The notes beneath the pieces were generated by a model that searched no databases, had not been told where the DNA came from, and was given only the letters and a program-made list of their open reading frames with translations. The position numbers were made by a program, and so were the translations under genes. A stretch of DNA of 64,000 bases from Idiomarina sp. (GTDB taxonomy: Bacteria; Pseudomonadota; Gammaproteobacteria; Enterobacterales; Alteromonadaceae): NCBI GenBank assembly GCA_020832105.1, contig JAFIFH010000052.1:1-64000 (forward strand). The letters are read 5' to 3'. Of this stretch, positions 9,973 to 19,986 are shown piece after piece. Numbering within the stretch: position 1 is the stretch's first letter; each line of letters starts with the position of its first letter.

Positions 9973-10920
9973 TTATGCTCCGTCGTTGGCTTGTGCGTAG
10001 ACAGCGGCAAGGATATCGCCGGCACCACGGCTTAGCAGGTCTTCAGCGAGGGCGGTGCCAATCGCTTCAGGATCATTCACCGAGCCACTGCGCTCGCCAC
10101 GAATAATCGTGCTGCCGTCGATGCTGCCGACAAGTCCACGTAAAAATATAGTGTCGTCATTCAATTGTGCAAACGCCCCAATCGGGACCTGGCAGCCGCC
10201 TTCTAAACGCCGGTTCATGGCTCGCTCGGCAAGCACACATGCGCGTGTTTGCAGGTGCTCCAAAGGCTTTAAAAGCGCCTTAATGCGATCATCGTCACTA
10301 CGGCACTCGATCCCTAATGCCCCTTGACCATTTGCAGGTAACGACTGCTCAGCTGGCAGCCGCAGGCGAATCCGGTCTTCCAGCTCAAGACGAACTAACC
10401 CAGAGGTCGCTAATATGATTGCGCCAAACTCGCCGTCATCCAGTTTGCGTAAGCGGGTTTGCACGTTGCCGCGCAAATCCTTAATTTTAAGGTGAGGAAA
10501 ACGCTCCGCAATCTGGCAACGACGTCGCAAGCTGCAGGTCCCCACGATGGCCCCGTCTGGCATATCTTCAAGGCTGGCATACTGATTAGACACAAAGGCG
10601 TCGCTAGGGTCTTCACGCTCACAGATGGTGTAAAGCTCAAGACCTGGCGGAAACTCCACCGGTAAATCTTTCATCGAGTGAACCGCTAAATCAGCACGAC
10701 CTTCGATCATCGCGACTTCAAGCTCCTTCACAAATAACCCTTTCCCACCAATTTTGGCAAGGGGGGTGTCGAGGATCACGTCACCGCGGGTACTCATCGG
10801 GAGCAGCTCTACCAGCAATCCAGGATGAAGCGCTTCTAAGCGCGCTTTGATGTGCTCGGCTTGCCACAGTGCTAATGCACTTTTACGCGTGGCAATGGTA
10901 ATGGTTTCGGGTTTGCTCAT
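9973..10920 (-). CDS. hemC: Hydroxymethylbilane synthase (porphobilinogen deaminase)
   Basis: [59 protein letters not shown] motifs. Confidence 0.97.
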   Translation of the reverse strand: MSKPETITIATRKSALALWQAEHIKARLEALHPGLLVELLPMSTRGDVILDTPLAKIGGKGLFVKELEVAMIEGRADLAVHSMKDLPVEFPPGLELYTICEREDPSDAFVSNQYASLEDMPDGAIVGTCSLRRRCQIAERFPHLKIKDLRGNVQTRLRKLDDGEFGAIILATSGLVRLELEDRIRLRLPAEQSLPANGQGALGIECRSDDDRIKALLKPLEHLQTRACVLAERAMNRRLEGGCQVPIGAFAQLNDDTIFLRGLVGSIDGSTIIRGERSGSVNDPEAIGTALAEDLLSRGAGDILAAVYAQANDGA

Positions 10921-10955
10921 GAAATAACTCTACTGCCTGAAAAGTGAAGCAGCGC

Positions 10956-11387
10956 TTAACGCTGCACAACAAAATGGTGAACGACCAGTTCTTCGTCACG
11001 GTCATTAATAACGCGAACCGTCCATTCGCCGGTCGCCATGCGGCCTATTTGACGGCTTGAATATGTTCGCCAGCTGTTGCTGCCAACAGCAAGGCTTATC
11101 TCAGCATCCAGCTCACCGCCATGGTACCAACGGTGGGCTATACCGCGGCCGTCGTGATTGATGATATGGGTAAAAAATGTCAGACGATCAAAATCGTTGC
11201 CACTATGGGTATATTGGTCACCAATATCATCAACAGGTTCACGATTTTCCACTGAGGTGGTCAGTATCGCACGCTCAATATAGTTTTCATCGAGCTGTTG
11301 ACGCTGGTCTGATTGGTTTGCATAGCTACTAAATGCACAAAGCCAGATAAGTGGCAGGCCAAGTACGACAAGTTTCTTAAGTAACAT
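10956..11387 (-). CDS. DUF2914 domain-containing exported protein
   Basis: Signal peptide. ERAILTTSVENREPVDD...FFTHIINHDGRGIAHRWYHGGE...GEWTVRVIN matches my recollection of DUF2914. Confidence 0.75.
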   Translation of the reverse strand: MLLKKLVVLGLPLIWLCAFSSYANQSDQRQQLDENYIERAILTTSVENREPVDDIGDQYTHSGNDFDRLTFFTHIINHDGRGIAHRWYHGGELDAEISLAVGSNSWRTYSSRQIGRMATGEWTVRVINDRDEELVVHHFVVQR

Positions 11388-11481
11388 GTGAAGTCCTTAT
11401 GTAGAGTTGCGGCCCCGTGGTGACAAAAGTACCTATGAATGCGATTATAGGTCTTTTACGACTTTAAGTGTAACGTGAGCC

Positions 11482-11658
11482 ATGACAAAACGCATCATCA
11501 AGCTGGCAAGTGGAATGATAGCGCTGCTCCTCATCAGCGCTTGCGGCCAGAAAGGGCCGTTGTATATGCCACCAGAGCGGGAAACTACCGACGCAGAAGA
11601 ACAGCGTCGGGAATCGCCAACTGAGCTGCCTCAGCTCACACACCTGAATGATAGATAA
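11482..11658 (+). CDS. lptM: LPS translocon maturation chaperone LptM (YifL-like small lipoprotein), 58 aa
   Basis: My translation: MTKRIIKLASGMIALLLISACGQKGPLYMPPERETTDAEEQRRESPTELPQLTHLNDR. Lipobox LISAC followed by CGQKGPLYMP, directly upstream of lysA-dapF. Absent from the supplied ORF track because it is under 60 aa. Confidence 0.9.
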   Translation: MTKRIIKLASGMIALLLISACGQKGPLYMPPERETTDAEEQRRESPTELPQLTHLNDR

Positions 11659-11690
11659 AGCCTGAGTTTTGGCAGGATAAGTTAGAGACA

Positions 11691-12953
11691 ATGACTGAAT
11701 TTAGCTATATAGATACGCAGTTGCATGCAGAATCATGCAGTATTCCGGACTTAGCAGAGCGTCACGGCACGCCGCTTTACGTGTATTCGCGTGCAGCCAT
11801 TGAAGCGAACTGGCGGGCTTTCAATCAACACCTCCCCAGCCCCCATCGCGCCTGTTACGCCGTCAAAGCCAACGGTAACCTTGCGGTGCTGCAAGTACTG
11901 GCAAGGCTAGGTGCCGCTTTTGATGTTGTCTCCGGTGGTGAAATTGCGCGAGTCTTGCGCGCTGGTGGGCGAGCTGAGCACATTGTATTTTCCGGCGTGG
12001 CGAAATCACATGAAGAAATCGCTTACGCACTGCAAGTGGGTATTTTGCAGTTTAACGTAGAGTCTGTTGCAGAGCTTGAGCGCATCAGTCAGGTCGCTAG
12101 TGCTACCAGCCAGGTTGCACGCATTTCATTGCGAGTGAACCCCGATGTGGACGCAAAAACCCATCCCTATATCGCGACGGGCCTGGAAGCCAACAAATTT
12201 GGCATCCCTATGCGCGACGCGGTGGCTGCGTTTCGTCTGGCGAGTCAGTTGCCAGGTCTTGAGGTCATCGGGGTGGATTGTCATATCGGCTCACAACTGA
12301 CCGAGCTTTCCCCATTTCTTGATGCCATGGATCGCATGCTGGCGCTGGTGGATGAGCTTAACGACGCAGGTATTGAAATTACCCACCTTGATATGGGAGG
12401 CGGTCTTGGGGTGACCTATGCAGACGAAACGCCGCCGAATGTGAGCGACTATATAAAAGCCATGCTAACGAAGCTGGATGATTATCCGCAGCTGGCGCTC
12501 TATCTTGAGCCTGGCCGCGCTATCGTCGCTAATGCTGGTATCTTAGTCACTCGGGTCGAATACTTTAAACCCAGTGAGAAGAAAGATTTTGTGATCGTTG
12601 ATGCGGGCATGAACGATATGTTGCGGCCATCGTTGTACCAGGCGTTTCACCGTATTGAAAACGTTAACCAGAACCAGCATACGTCGACGACTGGTAAACC
12701 TTGTGACGTTGTCGGGCCGGTGTGTGAAACCGGAGACTTCCTTGGCCAGGACCGCCAGCTTCAGGCCGCAGAGGGAGACCTGCTCGCAGTATTTGGCGCC
12801 GGTGCATATGGTTTTGCAATGAGCTCGAACTACAATACTCGGGTACGCCCCGCTGAAGTGATGGTTGATGGTGAGCAAGACTATTTGGTGCGTGCACGGG
12901 AAACTTTGGATGACCTTTGGCAGCATGAACGTTTACTGGAGCACGAATGTTAA
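11691..12953 (+). CDS. lysA: Diaminopimelate decarboxylase
   Basis: PLP fold type III motifs ([45 protein letters not shown]). Confidence 0.97.
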   Translation: MTEFSYIDTQLHAESCSIPDLAERHGTPLYVYSRAAIEANWRAFNQHLPSPHRACYAVKANGNLAVLQVLARLGAAFDVVSGGEIARVLRAGGRAEHIVFSGVAKSHEEIAYALQVGILQFNVESVAELERISQVASATSQVARISLRVNPDVDAKTHPYIATGLEANKFGIPMRDAVAAFRLASQLPGLEVIGVDCHIGSQLTELSPFLDAMDRMLALVDELNDAGIEITHLDMGGGLGVTYADETPPNVSDYIKAMLTKLDDYPQLALYLEPGRAIVANAGILVTRVEYFKPSEKKDFVIVDAGMNDMLRPSLYQAFHRIENVNQNQHTSTTGKPCDVVGPVCETGDFLGQDRQLQAAEGDLLAVFGAGAYGFAMSSNYNTRVRPAEVMVDGEQDYLVRARETLDDLWQHERLLEHEC

Positions 12954-13774
12954 TTCACTTCTCGAAAATGCATGGCCTGGGCAATGATTTCATGGTGATT
13001 GATAATGTCACTCAGAATATCTTTTTGAACAATGACCAAATTGCCAGCCTGGCTGACCGTCATCGAGGGGTGGGCTTTGATCAGTTGCTCATAGTCGAAC
13101 CGCCCTATGACCCGGACGTCGACTTTCATTATCGGATATTCAATGCCGATGGTTCCGAAGTGCAGCAGTGCGGCAATGGCGCACGTTGTTTTGGGCGCTT
13201 CATTCGGCACAAAGGGCTGTCTAATAAAAGTCGGTTTAAGGTCAGCACGAAGAAAGGTGTGCTTGAGATTACTCTGCTTGGCGATACCCAGGTGCAGGTT
13301 GACATGGGGCAGCCCATTTTTGAGCCTCAACAGATTCCGTTTCGTGCTAATAAGACTGAAACCACCTACATTCTGCGAGCAGCGGAGCAGACTTTCCTGT
13401 GTGGCGTGTTAAGCATGGGCAATCCGCACTGCGTGATCCTGGTAGATGACGTAGACACCGCGCCGGTTGCCGAAGTGGGCGCACTGCTGACCCAGCACGA
13501 ACGTTTTGCTGAGGGTGCAAACATTAGCTTTCTACAAATCATCAGCCGCAGTGAGGCGCGCCTGCGGGTATTCGAGCGCGGTGTCGGTGAGACGCAGGCA
13601 TGTGGCAGCGGCGCCTGCGCAGCCGCAGTATGGGCTATGATGCAAGACAAGCTTGCTGCAGAAGCAATGATTCAACTTCCTGGTGGCACCTTACAAATCG
13701 CCTGGCAAGAAGGTCAGAGTGTCATGATGACTGGCGGCGCGACCCACGTTTATGATGGACAGATGGTATTATGA
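12947..13774 (+). CDS. dapF: Diaminopimelate epimerase
   Basis: [43 protein letters not shown]. Confidence 0.97.
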   Translation: MLIHFSKMHGLGNDFMVIDNVTQNIFLNNDQIASLADRHRGVGFDQLLIVEPPYDPDVDFHYRIFNADGSEVQQCGNGARCFGRFIRHKGLSNKSRFKVSTKKGVLEITLLGDTQVQVDMGQPIFEPQQIPFRANKTETTYILRAAEQTFLCGVLSMGNPHCVILVDDVDTAPVAEVGALLTQHERFAEGANISFLQIISRSEARLRVFERGVGETQACGSGACAAAVWAMMQDKLAAEAMIQLPGGTLQIAWQEGQSVMMTGGATHVYDGQMVL

Positions 13775-14469
13775 GAGATTTAGGTGAGCGTTTAGACAAC
13801 AATTTAATGCGCTTGGATGACCAGGCAATCGCTGAATACTTGCAGGAAAATCCTGACTTTTTTGAACGGCATCCTGCGCTGTTGAGTCAGATGAGTATTC
13901 GCCACGAAGCCCAGGGCTCGATTTCGCTGATTGAACGCCAGCAGAAAATCCTCCGCGAGCAAATAGGCTTGCTGCAGGAAGAAATCACCACCCTAATGGC
14001 AAACGCGCGGCGCAATGAACGAATTTTTCATGGCTACAGCGAACTCTATATGAAGCTGCTGCGCTGCAAATCAATAGAAGAGGTTGAAGCCGCGCTTCAG
14101 CAGTGTTTTTTAGCGGAGCTTAATCTGGCCCAGCTCAGCCTTAAATTGTTTGCGCCCCTGTCAGGGCATGCTGCTCGTCTCCAGTTCAGCGCCGACACTC
14201 ATAAGCAGTTACTGAGTAAACGATTTACCAACGACCCGGTGTACCTCGGGCGCTTGACCCAAGACGAGCATCGTTTGCTCTTTGCAGACTCAGTTGCCGC
14301 AGAGCATATTGAGTCGGTGGCATTGCTATTGCTGGGTGGGGACGAAAAACTGGGTATTCTGGCATTGGGCAGCCATGACCCATCGCACTTTGAACCCAGT
14401 ATGGACTACCTGCTGATCAGTCAGTTGCAGGCTTTACTCAGTAGCATTCTGCCCGATTTGGCTGAGTGA
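13771..14469 (+). CDS. DUF484 family protein
   Basis: [22 protein letters not shown] plus the conserved dapF-DUF484-xerC order. Confidence 0.9.
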   Translation: MRDLGERLDNNLMRLDDQAIAEYLQENPDFFERHPALLSQMSIRHEAQGSISLIERQQKILREQIGLLQEEITTLMANARRNERIFHGYSELYMKLLRCKSIEEVEAALQQCFLAELNLAQLSLKLFAPLSGHAARLQFSADTHKQLLSKRFTNDPVYLGRLTQDEHRLLFADSVAAEHIESVALLLLGGDEKLGILALGSHDPSHFEPSMDYLLISQLQALLSSILPDLAE

Positions 14470-14493
14470 ACAGGTAACCGAAGAGTGTAGCCA

Positions 14494-15411
14494 ATGAGTC
14501 TTCCCCAGGCCCTGACCCAACCAATCGATGATTTTATTGATTACCTGCGTGGTGCCCGTGGATACTCGGCGCATACCTGCAGTGGCTATCAACGCCAGCT
14601 CGGGGTCATTACAGAAGCCCTGCACCAGCAAGGCTTCAAGGACTGGTCGACCCTTGCCCCTCGCGCGATTGAGTCGATGGTGATTAGCTGGCGCCGTCAG
14701 GACATTGGTATTGCGACTATTCAGCAACGTTTAGCGGCGCTGCGAAGCTTATGCGACTTTTTAATCAGCAAAGGCCTCCTCAGCAGTAATCCGGCCCGTT
14801 CGGTACGCGCGCCCAAGGGCGGTAAACGATTACCAAAGAATATGGACGTAGACGGTGTTGCCCATCTGCTTGATGATACCCCAAGCGATCCCTTAGGTAT
14901 TAGAGATCGGGCAATGTTCGAGCTGATCTACAGTTGCGGCCTGCGCGTATCAGAACTGGTTAGCGTTGATCTAGCAGATTTGAATTCACAGCGTGAGCTG
15001 CGAGTCACCGGTAAGGGCAATAAAACCCGGATTATACCTTACGGGCGCGAAGCGGATAAATGGTTACAAGCGTGGGTAAAAGTGCGCGGCCAGCTGTTAA
15101 GTACAACCGGACAGCGAGGTAACCAAGCGCTGTTTCTCGGGCAACGCGGGACTCGGCTGACCACGCGTTCAGTTCAGTTACGTTTGCGCCAGTGGGCTCA
15201 GCAGCGGGGAATCGCAGACCATGTGCACCCACATAAGCTACGCCATAGTTTCGCTTCACATATGCTTGAATCCAGTGGTGATTTGCGCGCAGTGCAGGAA
15301 TTACTGGGGCATGCGAACCTGAGCACGACTCAGGTGTACACCCACCTTGATTTTCAGCATTTAGCCAGTGTGTATGACAACGCCCACCCACGAGCGCGGA
15401 AAAAATCTTAA
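14494..15411 (+). CDS. xerC: Tyrosine recombinase XerC
   Basis: Tyrosine recombinase catalytic motifs (YSCGLRVSELV, HPHKLRHSFASHML, LLGHANLSTTQVYTHLD). Confidence 0.95.
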   Translation: MSLPQALTQPIDDFIDYLRGARGYSAHTCSGYQRQLGVITEALHQQGFKDWSTLAPRAIESMVISWRRQDIGIATIQQRLAALRSLCDFLISKGLLSSNPARSVRAPKGGKRLPKNMDVDGVAHLLDDTPSDPLGIRDRAMFELIYSCGLRVSELVSVDLADLNSQRELRVTGKGNKTRIIPYGREADKWLQAWVKVRGQLLSTTGQRGNQALFLGQRGTRLTTRSVQLRLRQWAQQRGIADHVHPHKLRHSFASHMLESSGDLRAVQELLGHANLSTTQVYTHLDFQHLASVYDNAHPRARKKS

Positions 15412-15436
15412 AGCCACTCCACTCACAGGTAGCAGT

Positions 15437-16156
15437 ATGATCCAGTTTCATCGGCGTTTACGACCCGTTAAAGTCATCAGTTTCGATCTCGATGACACTC
15501 TTTATGACAACGAGCCAGTGATGCTTCGGGCAGAGCAGGCACTGCTTACGCACTTGCACACCGAACACCCACAAACTCAGCGCTTACAGCTTAATGACTG
15601 GCGGTCATTGAGAGATCGGCTGGCCGCCAGCGATACCACATTGGCGAGTAATATGACCGCGTTACGCCTGGCAACCTTGAATGAGGGATTGATTCAAAGT
15701 GGTGTTGCAAAATCCGCAGCCACTGCAGCAAGTGAGGAGGCGATGGCGCATTTTCTAAGTCATCGCAATGATGTGGATATCGCCGCGGAGGTACATCAAT
15801 TACTCGCGGCATTAGCTGGACGCTTTCCATTGTTAGCGATTTCCAATGGTAATGCAGACATTCAAAAGCTGGGGCTTCAGGATTACTTCACTCAAGCGTG
15901 GCAGCCCAGCCCCACGCTGCGCGGTAAACCGACCACTGACATGTTCGAGGCTGCACGCCAGGATCTTGGTTTTGCGCCTGCTGAATTACTCCATATCGGT
16001 GACCACCCAGTCAGTGATGTCCAGGGTGCAGCGCGATTTGGCGCGCAGAGCGTGTGGCTCAATGAGTCCGGGCTGCATAGCAAGCAATTGACCTGGTTAC
16101 CTACGGTTACGATTACCCATTTACCAGCGTTGCAACAGGTACTCGATGGCCATTAA
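15437..16156 (+). CDS. yigB: HAD family hydrolase YigB (FMN/5-amino-6-(5-phosphoribitylamino)uracil phosphatase-like)
   Basis: HAD motif FDLDDTLYDN, GDHPVSDVQGA, between xerC and uvrD. ATG at 15437 preferred over 15368, which is inside xerC. Confidence 0.85.
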   Translation: MIQFHRRLRPVKVISFDLDDTLYDNEPVMLRAEQALLTHLHTEHPQTQRLQLNDWRSLRDRLAASDTTLASNMTALRLATLNEGLIQSGVAKSAATAASEEAMAHFLSHRNDVDIAAEVHQLLAALAGRFPLLAISNGNADIQKLGLQDYFTQAWQPSPTLRGKPTTDMFEAARQDLGFAPAELLHIGDHPVSDVQGAARFGAQSVWLNESGLHSKQLTWLPTVTITHLPALQQVLDGH

Positions 16157-16166
16157 GCCAGGCATG

Positions 16167-16182
16167 CTGGTTGCATATACAG
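16167..16182. promoter_or_regulatory. Candidate LexA (SOS) box upstream of uvrD
   Basis: CTG-GTTGCATATA-CAG fits CTG(N10)CAG, about 65 bp upstream of the uvrD start. E. coli uvrD is LexA regulated. Confidence 0.65.
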
Positions 16183-16246
16183 TATATGGCGCTTAGACTA
16201 TGCAAACAGGCTATATAGCGAACTGATTAGTGACTTGGGGCAGGTT

Positions 16247-18421
16247 GTGGACGTATCTTATTTACTCGATGGTTTAAACGATAAACAGCGCCAGGCAGTG
16301 AGCGCTGAAGAGCAGGACATGCTAGTGCTGGCCGGGGCTGGTAGTGGTAAGACCCGAGTACTGGTGCATCGTATCGCCTGGTTGATTCAGGTGATGAACC
16401 ACTCGCCACTGTCGGTGATGGCTGTGACCTTCACCAATAAAGCTGCGGCCGAAATGCGAGGGCGTATTGAAGCTTTAATGGGTCGTGATGTCCGTCAGAT
16501 GTGGATTGGTACTTTCCATGGCCTTGCTCATCGCCTCCTGCGCGCGCACTATAAAGACGCAGGCCTGCCACAAAATTTCCAAATCCTCGACAGTGATGAT
16601 CAGCTGCGGCTGGTTAAACGCACCATTCGCGCCCTCAATATAGATGAGAAACAATGGCCGGCAAAGCAGGCTCAGTGGTATATCAACGGTAAAAAAGATG
16701 AGGGCCTGCGCGCCCATCATATCGATGCTTATGATGTTGCTGAACAGACCCACAAACAAATTTATCAGACCTACCAGGAATCCTGCGACCGCTCTGGCTT
16801 AGTCGACTTTGCTGAATTGTTGCTGCGTGCGCATGAGCTGCTGCGAGACAATCAGTATGTACGAGAGCATTACCAACGTCGCTTCCGCCATATTCTGGTA
16901 GACGAATTCCAGGACACTAACGCAATTCAGTATGCATGGGTGCGTTTGCTCGCTGGCAAAGATAACCGGGTAACTATTGTCGGCGATGACGACCAGTCCA
17001 TCTACGGCTGGCGCGGCGCACAGGTTGAAAACCTGCAGCATTTTTTACGTGATTTTAAAGGTGCGGAAACTATTAGGCTGGAGCAGAATTATCGTTCCAC
17101 CAGCACCATTTTGAATGCGTCCAACCAGGTCATCGCGAATAACAGCGACCGTTTAGGTAAAGATTTATGGACCGACGGCGCTGCTGGTGATCAGATTAAA
17201 GTGTATTCGGCATTTAACGAGCAGGACGAAGCGCGCTACGTGGTCGGCAGTATTCAGCAGTGGCTTGAGCAGGGCAATGCATTACAGGACGTCGCGATTC
17301 TATATCGCTCCAATGCGCAGTCGCGGGTGCTGGAAGAGACGCTGTTATATGCCAACATCGCCTATCGCATTTATGGTGGTTTACGTTTCTTTGATCGCCA
17401 GGAAATTAAAGACGCGCTGGCGTACTTGCGACTGATTAGTAACCGCATTGATGATGCTGCCTTTGAACGGGTCATTAACACGCCAAGCCGCGGCATTGGT
17501 GATCGCACTCTGGGCCTGATTCGGGAAGCGGCAAAAGATCAGCAACTACCGATGTGGGAGGCTGCGCGCTTCCTGGTGCGCGAAAACCGTCTGACCGGGC
17601 GGGCAAAGAATGCGGTAGCGAGCTTTGTAGAGTTGATTAATCAACTGGAAGACGAATGCACAGATCTCTCGTTGTCAAAGCAAACGGATATTGCGATTAA
17701 GCGCAGCGGCCTGATGGCGATGTATAAATCGGAAAAGAGCGAGAAAGCGGAGACCCGGGTGGAAAACCTCGGCGAACTGGTGAGTGCGACCGAGAGCTTT
17801 ATGCCGAGCGGGGAAGAGGATATGCCGCCCCTGGCCGAATTCCTCGCCCATGCCGCGCTTGAAGCCGGCGAAGAGCAGGCCGATGAACATCAGGACGCGG
17901 TGCAGTTGATGACACTTCACAGTGCCAAGGGGCTCGAGTTCCCCTTGGTGTTTATGGTTGGTGTGGAAGAAGGGCTATTTCCTTCTCAGCAATCTATGGG
18001 CGAACCTGGCCGTCTTGAAGAGGAGCGTCGGCTTTGTTACGTCGGGATGACCCGGGCGAAGCAGCAGTTGGTCATTACCTACGCGGAGAGCCGACGTTTG
18101 TACGGGCAGGAGCAGTTCCACCGCAAGAGCCGATTTATTGGTGAAATGCCTCCAGAGGCATTGGACGAAGTGCGTATGCAAACCAAAGTGACGCAACCAG
18201 CTGCCACACGAGGTCGGTTTCATTCCGGGGCAAGCCATGAAACCTTTGAGCAAACCGGTTATCAGTTGGGCCAGCGGGTGTTGCATGCCAGCTTCGGTGA
18301 GGGTACGGTGCTTAATTACGAAGGCAGCGGCCCGCAAAGCCGGATTCAAATCAATTTCGACGAGCGCGGTAGTAAATGGCTGGTAGTCGCCTATGCGAAA
18401 TTGACGCCGATTGCGTCGTAG
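16247..18421 (+). CDS. uvrD: DNA helicase II UvrD
   Basis: SF1 helicase motifs (AGAGSGKT, VDEFQDTN, GDDDQSIYGWRGA, MTLHSAKGLEFP). GTG start at 16247 gives MDVSYLLDGLNDKQRQAV, like E. coli UvrD. The ORF track begins at an upstream TTG (16235). Confidence 0.95.
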   Translation: MDVSYLLDGLNDKQRQAVSAEEQDMLVLAGAGSGKTRVLVHRIAWLIQVMNHSPLSVMAVTFTNKAAAEMRGRIEALMGRDVRQMWIGTFHGLAHRLLRAHYKDAGLPQNFQILDSDDQLRLVKRTIRALNIDEKQWPAKQAQWYINGKKDEGLRAHHIDAYDVAEQTHKQIYQTYQESCDRSGLVDFAELLLRAHELLRDNQYVREHYQRRFRHILVDEFQDTNAIQYAWVRLLAGKDNRVTIVGDDDQSIYGWRGAQVENLQHFLRDFKGAETIRLEQNYRSTSTILNASNQVIANNSDRLGKDLWTDGAAGDQIKVYSAFNEQDEARYVVGSIQQWLEQGNALQDVAILYRSNAQSRVLEETLLYANIAYRIYGGLRFFDRQEIKDALAYLRLISNRIDDAAFERVINTPSRGIGDRTLGLIREAAKDQQLPMWEAARFLVRENRLTGRAKNAVASFVELINQLEDECTDLSLSKQTDIAIKRSGLMAMYKSEKSEKAETRVENLGELVSATESFMPSGEEDMPPLAEFLAHAALEAGEEQADEHQDAVQLMTLHSAKGLEFPLVFMVGVEEGLFPSQQSMGEPGRLEEERRLCYVGMTRAKQQLVITYAESRRLYGQEQFHRKSRFIGEMPPEALDEVRMQTKVTQPAATRGRFHSGASHETFEQTGYQLGQRVLHASFGEGTVLNYEGSGPQSRIQINFDERGSKWLVVAYAKLTPIAS

Positions 18422-18477
18422 GTCAGGCTCTGCCTGACGCCGCACAGTGGTTAACGTCAGGCAGAGCCTGGCCTACG
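18418..18477. repeat. REP/BIME-like inverted pair (units 5 and 6) between uvrD and rarD
   Basis: GTAGGTCAGGCtctGCCTGACG...AACGTCAGGCagaGCCTGGCCTAC. The first unit contains the uvrD stop codon. Confidence 0.85.
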
Positions 18478-18492
18478 AAACCAGCAATGCCC

Positions 18493-19452
18493 TCACCGAA
18501 CCCGTGCCGCCTTGACCGCCTGGCGGTGGGTGCGGGCTGCATCAAATGAATAAATCGCCAGTGCACTCCAGATAATGGCGAAGGTAATCATCTTATCCAC
18601 GGTAAATGCCTCGCCATATACTCCAACAGCCAGCACAAACATTAAGCTCGGCCCGATATACTGAAAAAAGCCGAGTGTTGAATAACGAATTCGCTGTGCC
18701 GCACCGGTGAAAAACAACAAGGGTACCGTGGTAATCACCCCAGCCATTACCAGCAAGGTGTTCAATTGCCAGCTATTTTGCAATAAGTTGGTGGTGTCGC
18801 TTTGTGCAAAGAATGCAAACCAGATCAAAATAAATGGCAGTAACAGCAGGATCTCAAGCCATAGCCCGGTTAGCGAATCAAACGGCAACTTCTTACGAAT
18901 CGCGCCGTAAATTGCAAAGGAGCTGGCTAGCGCAAGCGCAACCCAAGGCACAGAACCGAAGGTCACTAATTGAATCAAGACCCCAAGCAACGCCATCACC
19001 ACCGCAATAATTTGTAAGCGGCGCAGGCGCTCGGCAAAGAACACCATACCTATCACCACGTTAAATAGCGGGTTAATGTAATACCCCAGGCTCGCTTCAA
19101 GAATAAAATCATTGGCCACCGACCATATAAACAACAGCCAGTTAAAGCCAATTAAACAGGCGGCGATGGCCAGTTTTGCCAGTAACGCAGGGTGTTTAAA
19201 TGCCGCCACCACCCGCTGCATACGGCCGGTAGCGATAATGAGCACCAGCACCAGAATAAAGGCCCAGATGATGCGGTGAGCTAGCACTTCAAATGCGGGC
19301 ACATGGGCTACTGCCTTGAAATAAATCGGTGCCAGCCCCCAAATCGTATAGGCGGCTATAGCAAAGAGCACGCCCTCTCGAGCACGCTTTTCTTGTTCCT
19401 GCACAAATTCATTGCTGCCAGTACTGGTTGTTGCTGCACTACTCTCTTTCAA
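18493..19452 (-). CDS. rarD: EamA family transporter RarD
   Basis: Ten-TM EamA/RarD pattern (FAIAAYTIWGLAPIYFKAV, LGYYINPLFNVVIGMVFFAERL, QYIGPSLMF). Confidence 0.92.
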   Translation of the reverse strand: MKESSAATTSTGSNEFVQEQEKRAREGVLFAIAAYTIWGLAPIYFKAVAHVPAFEVLAHRIIWAFILVLVLIIATGRMQRVVAAFKHPALLAKLAIAACLIGFNWLLFIWSVANDFILEASLGYYINPLFNVVIGMVFFAERLRRLQIIAVVMALLGVLIQLVTFGSVPWVALALASSFAIYGAIRKKLPFDSLTGLWLEILLLLPFILIWFAFFAQSDTTNLLQNSWQLNTLLVMAGVITTVPLLFFTGAAQRIRYSTLGFFQYIGPSLMFVLAVGVYGEAFTVDKMITFAIIWSALAIYSFDAARTHRQAVKAARVR

Positions 19453-19455
19453 AAT

Positions 19456-19914
19456 TTACCCCACCATATATGTGCCGGTACCAAAGGCAATCAGCATGTT
19501 GTCCTGATTGTGTAATTCCATCCGCGCTACCGCTACTTTGTTACCTGAACGGATAATGTGCGCGGTAGTAATAAAGGTCTCACCGCGTCCGGGGCGCACA
19601 TAATCGACGCGAAGATCGATAGTGCCACAGCGGCTGATTCGCTTGATGACTTCTTCTGGGGCGGTGTCATGGGGCAGTTTCTCAACCACACTGGCAATGC
19701 CTACCAAGCCGCCACACATATCCAGCGCAGTGGCAGTGACGCCACCATGTAAAATCCCCTGGGGGGCGTTGCCAATTAGTTCAGGTTTCCAGCGAAACTG
19801 AACTTCCGAAATATCGGACGCGAAGCGTGTCACCTCAAGCCCGATAAGGCGATGAAAGGGAATTTGTTCGTTCATTAAGGTCGAAATTTGAGCAAGCAAG
19901 GGAGAAGTCGGCAT
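19456..19914 (-). CDS. yigI: PaaI/YigI-type thioesterase
   Basis: Hotdog thioesterase features (ILHGGVTATALDMCGGLVG, DLRVDYVRPGRG), rarD-yigI-recQ neighbourhood. Start ATG at 19914. Confidence 0.8.
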   Translation of the reverse strand: MPTSPLLAQISTLMNEQIPFHRLIGLEVTRFASDISEVQFRWKPELIGNAPQGILHGGVTATALDMCGGLVGIASVVEKLPHDTAPEEVIKRISRCGTIDLRVDYVRPGRGETFITTAHIIRSGNKVAVARMELHNQDNMLIAFGTGTYMVG

Positions 19915-19986
19915 TTGTAAATGGTTATTGAGGGTCGGGACGCATACAATAGGGGGCGAAGAAAATTCCGTCAACTGGTTATCCTG

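Noticed and set aside
11464-11691. Minus-strand 75-aa ORF
   Set aside because: Antisense to the better supported lptM reading frame.
12543-12926. Long minus-strand ORFs inside lysA (127 aa and 77 aa)
   Set aside because: Shadow ORFs of a conserved gene in GC-rich sequence; no recognisable domains.
14494-15411. Tyrosine recombinase considered as evidence of an integrative element
   Set aside because: It is in the conserved dapF-DUF484-xerC-yigB-uvrD context, so it is housekeeping XerC.
15032-15451. 139-aa minus-strand ORF over the xerC 3' end
   Set aside because: Antisense to XerC catalytic motifs; no domain recognised.
17975-18445. 156-aa minus-strand ORF over the uvrD 3' end
   Set aside because: Antisense to conserved UvrD sequence with no signature motifs; treated as a shadow ORF.
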